Both the position numbers and the translations under genes were made by a program. The notes beneath the pieces were generated by a model. It had not been told where the DNA came from. It made no database searches and was given only the letters and a program-made list of their open reading frames with translations. A DNA stretch of 9,035 nt. It comes from Gammaproteobacteria bacterium (lineage in GTDB: Bacteria; Pseudomonadota; Gammaproteobacteria; SZUA-152). Numbering within the stretch: the stretch's first letter is position 1; every line of letters starts with the position of its first letter. Below are positions 1 to 6,748 of this stretch, one piece after another. The stretch covers positions 1 to 9,035 of the forward strand of contig JAUVNZ010000047.1 in assembly GCA_030599435.1 (NCBI GenBank), given 5' to 3'.

Positions 1-197
1 AACTATTATTAGTTACAGAGTGTCGCCTTGGATTGTCAACTGATCCAACTTGAAAGACCAGGGGCTCTTCCAAATGTGCTGTTGTGAAAGTCCACCGTGA
101 GTGGGAATCCTGATGCGCAAATAGAGCTTCCACCATGAACACATGGTTCGGGACACGAGGCGATACCACTTCTTTACTTTACTGTTATTAACCACAC
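1..197. other. Unassigned stretch upstream of a terminator
   Basis: No convincing gene is visible here. On plus, two reading frames are open from the window edge and stop at 41-43 and 51-53, so the last codons of an upstream gene may lie here, but 13-16 residues are too few to recognise. The remaining roughly 145 bases up to the terminator have no convincing ORF. They contain a small hairpin around the TCCAC/GTGGGA pairing near 91-106. The stretch could be the 3' untranslated end of an upstream gene or the end of a small RNA. I compared it by eye with tmRNA, RNase P RNA, 6S and 4.5S RNA and saw no match. Confidence 0.3.
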
Positions 198-224
198 AAA
201 CCGCCTTTAGGGGCGGTTTTTTTT
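198..224 (+). terminator. Rho-independent terminator
   Basis: An 8-bp stem AAACCGCC/GGCGGTTT (198-205 with 212-219) closes a six-base loop and runs into a tract of eight T (217-224). The T tract follows the stem on plus, so it ends a rightward transcript from the left of the window. Read on minus, the stem is followed only by TTTGTGTGG, so it would be at best a weak backstop for slt readthrough. Confidence 0.85.
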
Positions 225-225
225 G

Positions 226-345
226 GCCATGGACGACACGTGCATGGGCAGATAAATGCTCCTGCATAATCTGCATTTCCCACATCCATGTGGGTCATGC
301 ATTAGTGTCGCGGGAGGCATGGATGCCGGGAGCGACAGGCGTGAG
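226..345. repeat. Palindromic dispersed repeat, left copy
   Basis: The 57-bp core at 243-299 matches the reverse complement of 8783-8839 at 53 of 57 positions. The copy contains: a 27-nt hairpin at 248-274 (GCAGAT...ATCTGC, tip TCCT); a perfect 7-bp palindrome at 279-294 (CCCACAT, CC, ATGTGGG); and a symmetric composite hairpin at 306-337 (TGTCGC, GGGA, GGCAT, GG, ATGCC, GGGA, GCGACA). It fills the gap between the rightward terminator and the end of slt, so slt messages that read through would carry it. The reading frame open through the core on plus is judged a by-product of the repeat. It could be a REP/MITE-like element or a structured RNA; the sequence does not decide. Confidence 0.8.
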
Positions 346-373
346 TCAACGGCTTTGCTACTTTATAGTTCTG

Positions 374-2572
374 CTAGATATTATTTTTTGCACGCCGAGA
401 TTTGCGTGCTGGGATGGCGGGCATTCTTTCTTTAAGCCTTTGGCCTTCTAGTCCAAGACGATCTGCATAGATTACAGTAAAGGCCAATACACTGGTTACG
501 TATTCTCTTGTTTCCTTGAAAGGAATATTTTCTATCCAACGTTGAGCGTCCAGGCCATCACCTGTTGGTAACCAACGATCGATTCGATGTTCACCGGCAT
601 TATAGGCTGCTGTAGCTAATACTGTTTGTCCACCGAAACGTTTTAACATCATACGTAAATAACGTGTGCCTAACGCCAGGTTTGTATCAGCGTGCGTGAG
701 CTGTGATGAGCTTCTGTATTTTACTTTAGAGTGGCGACGCGAGACATATTTTGCTGTGGCAGGCATAAGTTGCATAAGGCCCACTGCGCCAACTGGTGAG
801 CGTGCATCTCTGACGAATGCGCTTTCACGACGAATGACACCATACGTCCATGCAGGGTCGATACTTTCATTTTCAGAGTGGGTTAGTACTTGTTGTTGAA
901 ACAACAGCGGAAATCGAAGATCCATATCGTCACGACTATTCGTGCTGGCCATGGTTAGTATTGATTGTTCAGCCCAGCCCCAAAGTTGTGCCAGTTTGGA
1001 CGCATCAATGCGTTCGTCATTATTCATGGATTGCGTAACTTCGCGCCATTCACGCCGTGCTGAAACAATGCGACCGAGTTTTAGTAATTCATGAGCACGT
1101 TTTATATCTGCGCGTTGACCAAGAACGAACAATTCGCTGGTAGTTGGCAAATGAGGTCGGTCAGTGATTGTGTAAGCGCGCCCCAGTCTGTCTGCTGCCA
1201 GAAAGCCATAATAGCTACGACGTTGAGCCAGAGCAGTGTATTGCCTCATCGCTGGGATAAGCTCTCCCAGTTCTTCATAGGTTCTTGCACGCCAAAATGT
1301 CCAACGGTCTGATTGCATTTGGGTCGGTGATAAGCCATTGATAGCAACTAATGCAGTTTGCCATTGTGACTCACGCAGTGCAGTGCGGACACGCCATTCA
1401 CGACCAACATCTGAAAGATACTGATCTGGAATGTGTGAAAACCAGAATTCTGCACCGGGCAGGTGTTTTCTGGACAATGATATTGCCAGTGTTTGTAGCA
1501 CGTCAAAATGATCTTCCTGTGCAATGACATTATTTATGTCTACTTTGAACAGGAGTTTTGTGGCTTGCTGTGGATTACGTGATGCAAATCGTTTTGCAAT
1601 ACTGGTTACAATTTTGGGCGCCATGACATGAGAATTTTTTACAAGGCGTGCCTGATACTTTGGAAGCAAAGCAGGTTTACGATGCAGTTTGATCCACAGT
1701 CTTGCCAGTTTACGGTCACTAGCAGGCAGGGAGCGAACGAGATAACGTGCTAAAGTCCGGTTTCTTTTGTCTAAGGCAAGCACCATACGCTGCCAGACAA
1801 GCTCAGGGGTTAGCTTGCTTGCAACTCGCCAATGTTTGAAAACGCGATCACAACTGCGCGGTTGAGATTTTCCTTTAAGCCACATAGCTTTAATTTTTGG
1901 GTAAGCTGCTTCCGCCTGACCAGTGCGAATTAATGCATTGAGATAATGACACTGTAACCGGACATTACCCTGAGGCGTGTAAAACGTCAGAAAACGTTTC
2001 CATCGTCCATGTCGAGCGCTATGTTTTAATAGTTTACTGCGCAACATATCAGCGACAGGCTGAGATTCGTAATCTGCAAAAAATTGAGCCAGTTCTTTCG
2101 ACTTCACTCTACCGATGCGTTGTTTTAAGTACTGGTAACGTAAGTAAGGGTAGAGAGGATATTCTTCCAGGGTGGATAAAATTTTCCTGAATTGCCTTAA
2201 GCGGTGTTGCTGCAGTGCTCTTTCTGCTTTCAAAAATTGCTGGCGTTGGACAGCCAGCTTTTCGCTATCAAGATTAATGACTCGTTGTTGCATTCCGGGG
2301 AAGTTTTCAATTGAATCGGGTGTTTCAGACAGAATGCTATGAGGTTTATTGTAATTTTCGGTAGCCTGGAGCGACGCTATATGATTCGGGGCAGCCTGGA
2401 GTTTGCTTGGTGATAAAAACGGGTCATCTGGCATTAATGCAAATGATTCGCCAGAAAGCAGCACAGCACAGATCAGGACTAACACCCACCATAAACGTGA
2501 TTGGTGCAGGATTTTGTCCCCCAATTCTGTGCCTCTAACATCTGGCTTTTCGTTATACACTTTTTGTTTCAT
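374..2572 (-). CDS. slt: Soluble lytic murein transglycosylase (Slt70 type)
   Basis: Periplasmic enzyme that cleaves the MurNAc-GlcNAc bond of peptidoglycan to leave 1,6-anhydromuropeptides. The 732-residue product has a basic N-terminus and hydrophobic segment at about 26-45 ending SGESFA, a likely signal peptide. A long helical region, as in the Slt70 ring, follows. A linker domain begins near the YYGFLAADRLG motif, and the C-terminal SLT domain spans about 570-710. Visible landmarks are the catalytic Glu583 in RRESAF, GLMQLMP at 598-604, AYNAG at 656-660 and the late ETREYV motif. It is somewhat longer than the E. coli enzyme (about 645 residues). The ATG at 2572 lacks a Shine-Dalgarno and gives an unusually long n-region. 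A TTG at 2524 (codon 17) has AGAGG seven bases upstream and gives a more typical signal peptide, so the true start may be there. It is divergent from the membrane-protein gene. Confidence 0.95.
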   Translation of the reverse strand: MKQKVYNEKPDVRGTELGDKILHQSRLWWVLVLICAVLLSGESFALMPDDPFLSPSKLQAAPNHIASLQATENYNKPHSILSETPDSIENFPGMQQRVINLDSEKLAVQRQQFLKAERALQQHRLRQFRKILSTLEEYPLYPYLRYQYLKQRIGRVKSKELAQFFADYESQPVADMLRSKLLKHSARHGRWKRFLTFYTPQGNVRLQCHYLNALIRTGQAEAAYPKIKAMWLKGKSQPRSCDRVFKHWRVASKLTPELVWQRMVLALDKRNRTLARYLVRSLPASDRKLARLWIKLHRKPALLPKYQARLVKNSHVMAPKIVTSIAKRFASRNPQQATKLLFKVDINNVIAQEDHFDVLQTLAISLSRKHLPGAEFWFSHIPDQYLSDVGREWRVRTALRESQWQTALVAINGLSPTQMQSDRWTFWRARTYEELGELIPAMRQYTALAQRRSYYGFLAADRLGRAYTITDRPHLPTTSELFVLGQRADIKRAHELLKLGRIVSARREWREVTQSMNNDERIDASKLAQLWGWAEQSILTMASTNSRDDMDLRFPLLFQQQVLTHSENESIDPAWTYGVIRRESAFVRDARSPVGAVGLMQLMPATAKYVSRRHSKVKYRSSSQLTHADTNLALGTRYLRMMLKRFGGQTVLATAAYNAGEHRIDRWLPTGDGLDAQRWIENIPFKETREYVTSVLAFTVIYADRLGLEGQRLKERMPAIPARKSRRAKNNI

Positions 2573-2773
2573 ATAGGGGGGTTAGCGGCCGATTTTCAGG
2601 GGGTTTAAGTGAGAAATGAGTACTAATCAACAGATTTAGATAAATTCCCCCAATATATGCGCTATTCTGTTGGTAAATCATTGAGTAGGCTATAAAAAAA
2701 GGGCATAAGCAGGTTTTTGGGTAGGGGAAAACATCTCCGATAGTAAGGGCTAACGAGGCACAATATTTACACA
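2573..2773. promoter_or_regulatory. Divergent intergenic region, slt / membrane protein
   Basis: This 201-bp gap must hold the leftward slt promoter and the rightward promoter of the membrane-protein gene. On plus, TTGGTA (2670-2675) and TATAAA (2691-2696) form a possible sigma-70 pair, but their 15-bp spacing is short, so the call is weak. A run of six G at 2576-2581 immediately precedes the slt ATG; on the slt strand this is a C run, which argues against ribosome binding there. No clear operator palindrome is seen. Confidence 0.3.
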
Positions 2774-3631
2774 ATGGAGGAATTGCTCACCCACCCGATT
2801 TTTCAGTCTGCCCTGGCGCCCCTTTTAAGCAGTTTGGTGGTGGCTGTATTGCTGCATCGCACTGGGAATTTATGGCAAGGATTGGCCGTGGTGACTGGAG
2901 TATTTGTGGCGGTTTTGTTGATTACTGGCCTTAGTTTACAGCCGCTCACGTCGACTCGAAAAATCATTCTTTGTAGCCTGGTTTTACCGTTTTTGGCTGT
3001 GCCTTTGTTGCGGATGAATTGCCCCGTGATTTACCGGGCATTTTTGTTATCCACCGCTATGGCAGGAGCAGCCTTATGGGTAGCCTGGCCCGTGTTAGGG
3101 CGGCAGGAGGGGTTGGCTCTGTGGTTGACTGGTACCAGGGTTGCGTTGTTTGCCGCGGCCATTGGCGGTGGTATGAGCTGGTTGGATAGGGTTGATGTGC
3201 CTCGCCAGGGTGGCGTCATGCTGGCATTGGGAATCGGTGTCGGGGCATCTGCATTCATCGCTGCATCAGCCCTGTATGCTCAAATTGCCTTCTCGGTATC
3301 GGCAGCAGTGGGTGGGCTGCTTCTGGTTGTTTTGCTTGAGCCATCGATCAAAATATTAGGTTCAGACAAGATGAAATCTGGCCTTGGCGGCTTGAGTTTA
3401 TTCGCGGTTGCCGTGCCGCTGGGGTTAATAGGGGGCGCAGCGACTGTTTATGCAAAATTACCTGGAACAGCGTTGATTAGTCTGGCGGTTATTCCGTTAG
3501 TCGCTGCTATTCCAGTATTTAGGCAACTTAATCCATGGGTAAGTGCCACACTAACGACATTATCAGGTTTGATTCTAGCAGTGCCCGCATTCTGGCTGGC
3601 CTGGGGTGTTGCTGAGACGATGAGCTATTAA
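2774..3631 (+). CDS. Polytopic inner-membrane protein, function unknown
   Basis: I do not recognise this 285-residue protein. It is very hydrophobic, with about ten likely membrane segments (roughly 10-27, 34-55, 63-80, 88-106, 116-133, 147-166, 168-190, 203-225, 231-248 and 257-278) joined by short loops and no large soluble domain. Small basic or acidic loops include TSTRK near 60, WLDRVDVPRQ near 136-145 and SDKMKSG near 197. Its composition resembles a small transporter or permease, but no signature motif supports a substrate. The ATG at 2774 lacks a well-placed ribosome site: the nearest GAGG (2755-2758) is 15 bases away and would instead fit a rare ATT start at 2765. The gene is divergent from slt and 92 bp upstream of the yceI-like gene, so the two could share a transcript. 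Confidence 0.8.
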   Translation: MEELLTHPIFQSALAPLLSSLVVAVLLHRTGNLWQGLAVVTGVFVAVLLITGLSLQPLTSTRKIILCSLVLPFLAVPLLRMNCPVIYRAFLLSTAMAGAALWVAWPVLGRQEGLALWLTGTRVALFAAAIGGGMSWLDRVDVPRQGGVMLALGIGVGASAFIAASALYAQIAFSVSAAVGGLLLVVLLEPSIKILGSDKMKSGLGGLSLFAVAVPLGLIGGAATVYAKLPGTALISLAVIPLVAAIPVFRQLNPWVSATLTTLSGLILAVPAFWLAWGVAETMSY

Positions 3632-3723
3632 CGGGAATTCAATGAATGTAAAACACAGAAACAAGCTTCCATTATTTACAGAATAATTTACAAAAAACAT
3701 GCAGATTCAAATGAGGAAATAAC

Positions 3724-4281
3724 ATGAAGAAAATATTATTAATTATTGTTTTATATAGTATTTCAATGGCAGCATTGGCTGATTCTTACACTATTGATCC
3801 AACGCATACTTACCCTAATTTCACAATCAATCACCTGGGATTTTCAACCATGCATGGTCGCTTTGGAAAGACATCCGGGTCTTTGGAGTTGGATCAGGCC
3901 AAAGGAACTGGCTCAGTGGACATTGTTGTCGATATGGCTTCAGTCAACACTGGTCTTAAAAAGCGGGATGACCATTTGCGCAGCCCAGATTTCTTTAATG
4001 CGATTGAGTTTCCGACCATGACCTTTAAATCCACCAAGGTGGCATTTAAGGACAAAGGTGCTGTCGTTACAGGAAATCTCACCATTAAGGGCGTCACCAA
4101 ATCCGTAAAACTGGATGTTGCCAGCATAAATTGCGGAGTGCATCCCTTTAACAAAAAGCATGTTTGTGGATTTGATGCCACAACCAGCATTAAACGTTCA
4201 GATTTCGGAATCATATACGGACTGCCCGCCATTGGTGACGAAATGAATATCGAAATTGAGGTGGAGGCTGTTAAAAATTAG
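3724..4281 (+). CDS. YceI family periplasmic lipocalin-like protein
   Basis: The 185-residue product begins with a clear signal peptide (MKK, hydrophobic run, cleavage expected after ALA at residue 19). The mature part reads as a YceI beta-barrel: YTIDPTHTYPNFTINHLGFS at the start, the central KKRDDHLRSPDFFNAIEFP segment, TGNLTIKGVTK, and the terminal SDFGIIYGLPAIGDEMNIEIE. YceI proteins form extended lipocalin folds that bind isoprenoid or amphiphilic ligands in the periplasm; which ligand this one takes cannot be read here. Cys137 and Cys148 flank a short loop and could form a disulfide in the periplasm. A strong GAGGAA lies six bases before the ATG. Length is normal for the family. Confidence 0.93.
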   Translation: MKKILLIIVLYSISMAALADSYTIDPTHTYPNFTINHLGFSTMHGRFGKTSGSLELDQAKGTGSVDIVVDMASVNTGLKKRDDHLRSPDFFNAIEFPTMTFKSTKVAFKDKGAVVTGNLTIKGVTKSVKLDVASINCGVHPFNKKHVCGFDATTSIKRSDFGIIYGLPAIGDEMNIEIEVEAVKN

Positions 4282-4524
4282 TATTTTTTAACTGTAAATG
4301 TTCTGGCGGTTGTCCAAATGTGAAAAAATGATATAGAACTAAATCCTATTACACGCTAGCGATAGCGGGGCATCTTGAGTTAAGATCAAACACAATTATG
4401 GAAGCAGACAGGGATACAGTATTTCAGTCGCTGATGGGGCGTGTCTCGCCTCCTTCATGGTTATAAATAGACGTTAATTTTGCTCGGGATACTTGCCCGG
4501 TAATTGAACAAGTGGAGAAGGATT
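4282..4524. promoter_or_regulatory. Leader region upstream of hsbA
   Basis: This 243-bp gap separates yceI from the signalling module and probably carries its promoter. An AT-rich fold-back around the yceI stop (about 4270-4292) might weakly end the yceI transcript. A sigma-28-like pair TAAA (4340-4343) and AGCGATAG (4358-4365) is visible but one base short of the usual spacing. TATAAA at 4462-4467 could be a -10 element without a good -35. GGAGAAGG before the ATG at 4525 is the ribosome site of hsbA and decides its start. Confidence 0.35.
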
Positions 4525-4833
4525 ATGCCAGTTACATCTGAGTTAACTAATGATGGCGGAACTATTACCATCAAAGTCAACGGACGTTTTGATTTTGCTG
4601 TACAAAACGAGTTCAGAGATTGCTACTACAACATTAATAAAGCCAAGGATTCTAAATTTATCATTGATATGAGTGGTGCAAATTATATGGATAGTTCGGC
4701 TCTAGGTATGCTGTTAATGATGCGTGAATACCTCGGCGGGAATTCTGCTGATATCAGCATTACTAATACTTCAGCTGATATTAAAAATATACTGACAGTG
4801 GCAAATTTCCAAAGTTTGTTTGCTATGGCATAA
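4525..4833 (+). CDS. hsbA: STAS-domain anti-sigma factor antagonist (HsbA/CrsA type)
   Basis: A single STAS domain of 102 residues, the size of SpoIIAA-like anti-anti-sigma factors. The conserved YMDSSALGMLLMMR helix start carries the phosphorylatable serine (Ser57 or Ser58, by analogy with SpoIIAA Ser58). The N-terminal GRFDFAVQNEFRDCYY segment is characteristic of the Pseudomonas HsbA group. In that system HsbA is switched by the kinase and phosphatase activities of HsbR; one form binds the anti-sigma factor FlgM and the other the diguanylate cyclase HsbD. The ATG at 4525 is chosen because GGAGAAGG lies just upstream; an in-frame TTG at 4504 would add seven residues that include this site. 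hsbR follows after 123 bp, past a weak terminator-like hairpin. The symbol rests on domain order and motif resemblance, not on a search. Confidence 0.88.
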   Translation: MPVTSELTNDGGTITIKVNGRFDFAVQNEFRDCYYNINKAKDSKFIIDMSGANYMDSSALGMLLMMREYLGGNSADISITNTSADIKNILTVANFQSLFAMA

Positions 4834-4845
4834 GAGTCATTTCAT

Positions 4846-4870
4846 CGAAAATTTCTTTTTCGTTTTTTCT
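4846..4870 (+). terminator. Weak terminator or attenuator between hsbA and hsbR
   Basis: The stem CGAAAA/TTTTCG (4846-4851 with 4857-4862) has a five-base loop and is followed directly by six T. Geometry is that of an intrinsic terminator, but with only two G-C pairs it should be leaky. It could make hsbA more abundant than hsbR, which would suit a switch where the STAS substrate exceeds its enzyme. Confidence 0.4.
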
Positions 4871-4956
4871 AATATCAGCAACCTAATACAAGTTAAATGT
4901 CCTTTTCTTGTCGTATAACTTTTTGCAATCATCACGCATAGCTGCTCAGGTTCTCA

Positions 4957-6663
4957 ATGAATAATAGGGATTTGACAATTCTTGTAGCAGACGATGATCT
5001 TCCTAATCGTTTCGTTCTCCAGGCCATTCTCGATAAACAGGGTTTTAACGTGTTGCAAGCGGATGATGGTTTGCAAGCAGTTGAACTCTTTGAGCGCGAA
5101 AAACCTGATTTGGTGCTAATGGATATTAAAATGCCAAATATGGATGGTTACGAAGCAACCCGAGCCATCAAAGACAGTAGCAGCGATACTTTTGTGCCGG
5201 TTATTTTTCTTACCGCGACTTCAGATAATGAAGGGTTGGCGAAATGCGTAGAATCAGGCGGCGATGATTTTTTAACCAAGCCGTATAACCATGTGTTACT
5301 CAAAGCAAGAATAGATGCGCTGCTCAGAATTCGGGACCTTTACAATACCGTTCAGAAACAACGTAATGAATTAGCCAGCCATCAAAAACGTCTTGATAGA
5401 GAACGGGAATTAGCGAGCAGGTTATTTAATAATATTGTTGAAACGGGTTCGCTGGGTTTACCCAACATAAATTCTCTGTTATCCCCCATGTCACTTTTTT
5501 CTGGGGATATTTTACTTGTTGCACCAAAACCCTCTGGTGGCTTGCATGTATTGCTGGGTGATTTTACCGGGCATGGACTGGCAGCAGCAACAGGAGCGTT
5601 GCCGGTTTCAAGCGTATTCTATGGCATGACCGCAAAAGGTTTTTCTGTTTCGGATATTATTGCTGAAATCAATGAAAAATTAATAGCCATTCTTCCCGCC
5701 GACATGTTTCTCGCCGCTTGCATGATAGAAATGAATCCAAATAGCCATACATTGTCTATTTGGAATGGTGGTATTCCGTCAGTGCTTGTTTACAGTGAAT
5801 TTGAGAAAAAAATTACCAAAGAAGTTAAACCACGACATTTACCGCTAGGCATTGTTGGCGGAAATAATTTCAGTAGACGAATCGATGTGGTGGAGATGCA
5901 TGAAGGTGATCGGGTGTATGTACATTCAGATGGGGTAACAGAGACTGTTAACCCAGACGGTTCTATGTATGGCCGTGAACGGTTGGCTAGAATGTTTAAA
6001 AATAATAAAAATCCTGGAAAATTGTTTGAAGAAATAGTTGGTAATTTAAAAGACTTTCAGGCCGGTGGTGAACAGCAAGACGATGTAGCGATGATTGAGT
6101 TGCAATATCAACAGTTGTTGCTTGAATCGATGGTAGATTTGAAAACATCGTTGAGTTCAACTGTTGGCCACCCACCATCCAGCTGGTCTCTTTCAATGGA
6201 GCTTGGTGCGGACATTATTCGGCATTTTGATCCATTGCCGCTCCTTATTCAGTCAGTCAACGATTTGCAAGGTTTCAGAGGGCAGGGGCAAAAACTTTAT
6301 ACAGTGTTCTCAGAACTTTTTTCCAATGCGTTGGAACACGGTATTTTAGAGCTTAATTCTGACCTTAAGAAAACTGCAGATGGGTTCGCGCGTTATTATA
6401 CAGAACGGCAATCAAAACTGGGTGAGTTAGATAAAGGGAAAATAAAAATTAATATAAAACATAGCCCAAAAAATAAGGGCGGTGAGTTGGTTATTCGTTT
6501 TGAGGATAGTGGGGATGGTTTTGATTATCGTGCTGCACGCCTGGCTCTGGAAGATAATATTAGCCATTCCGGCAGGGGAATACAGTTGTTAGAGTCCCTT
6601 TGTGAGCGAGTGAAGTATAACGAAGAGGGAAATATTGTCGAAGCGATATATCGTTGGCAATAA
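4957..6663 (+). CDS. hsbR: Receiver–PP2C phosphatase–HATPase kinase, HsbR type
   Basis: A 568-residue cytoplasmic partner-switch regulator. The receiver domain spans 1 to about 125, with acidic pocket Asp12/Asp13, phosphoacceptor Asp56 in LVLMDIKMP, Thr86 and Lys108. A charged helical linker follows at about 125-160. The SpoIIE/PP2C phosphatase domain (about 165-395) shows metal ligands SGD (Asp184), GDFTGHG (Asp202), HSDG (Asp325) and QQDD (Asp375/376). The C-terminal HATPase/anti-sigma-kinase domain (about 415-568) shows an N box ELFSNALEHG (Asn457), G1 DSGDG (517-521) and SGRGIQLL (538 onward). All catalytic residues appear intact, so both activities are expected. The likely substrate is the adjacent STAS protein. 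In Pseudomonas the receiver is phosphorylated through HptB, which is not encoded here. The upstream ribosome site is weak (AGG, six bases before the ATG). Confidence 0.92.
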   Translation: MNNRDLTILVADDDLPNRFVLQAILDKQGFNVLQADDGLQAVELFEREKPDLVLMDIKMPNMDGYEATRAIKDSSSDTFVPVIFLTATSDNEGLAKCVESGGDDFLTKPYNHVLLKARIDALLRIRDLYNTVQKQRNELASHQKRLDRERELASRLFNNIVETGSLGLPNINSLLSPMSLFSGDILLVAPKPSGGLHVLLGDFTGHGLAAATGALPVSSVFYGMTAKGFSVSDIIAEINEKLIAILPADMFLAACMIEMNPNSHTLSIWNGGIPSVLVYSEFEKKITKEVKPRHLPLGIVGGNNFSRRIDVVEMHEGDRVYVHSDGVTETVNPDGSMYGRERLARMFKNNKNPGKLFEEIVGNLKDFQAGGEQQDDVAMIELQYQQLLLESMVDLKTSLSSTVGHPPSSWSLSMELGADIIRHFDPLPLLIQSVNDLQGFRGQGQKLYTVFSELFSNALEHGILELNSDLKKTADGFARYYTERQSKLGELDKGKIKINIKHSPKNKGGELVIRFEDSGDGFDYRAARLALEDNISHSGRGIQLLESLCERVKYNEEGNIVEAIYRWQ

Positions 6664-6692
6664 TAAATACAGGCGTGTAATACAAACTTGTA

Positions 6693-6708
6693 ATGTAAGC
6701 AATTACAT
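6693..6708. other. Small hairpin between hsbR and the next gene
   Basis: A perfect 6-bp stem ATGTAA/TTACAT encloses a GCAA tetraloop, a GNRA type that stabilises RNA hairpins. It is preceded by the palindrome TACAA-AC-TTGTA (6681-6692). It lies within the 85-bp gap between the hsbR stop and the GTG start at 6749 and has no T tract, so it is not a terminator. It could tune stability or translation of the downstream gene, but it is A/T-rich and may be chance. Confidence 0.3.
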
Positions 6709-6748
6709 AACAGTAATAGGATTAAAAGTAATATATTGGAGAGATGTT

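Noticed and set aside
143..451. 102-codon plus-strand frame crossing the left repeat, with a stretch similar to the minus-strand frame at 8691-8873
   Set aside because: The similarity comes from the shared 57-bp core; the frame crosses a strong terminator and overlaps the end of slt. No ribosome site is seen.
2553..2774. 73-codon minus-strand frame in the divergent region
   Set aside because: It overlaps the slt start out of frame, its composition is unlike a protein family, and it occupies the expected promoter region.
4504..4524. TTG start for hsbA seven codons upstream of the ATG
   Set aside because: These bases contain the GGAGAAGG ribosome site of the ATG at 4525, and the STAS fold begins normally from there.
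4889..4918. Sigma-28 or sigma-70 promoter before hsbR (TAAA...TATAAC)
   Set aside because: Spacing and matches are poor for both consensus forms; not above chance in this A/T-rich gap.
6635..6748. Upstream extension of the 107-residue protein overlapping the end of hsbR
   Set aside because: The extension does not look coding, and a GGAGA site fits the GTG at 6749.
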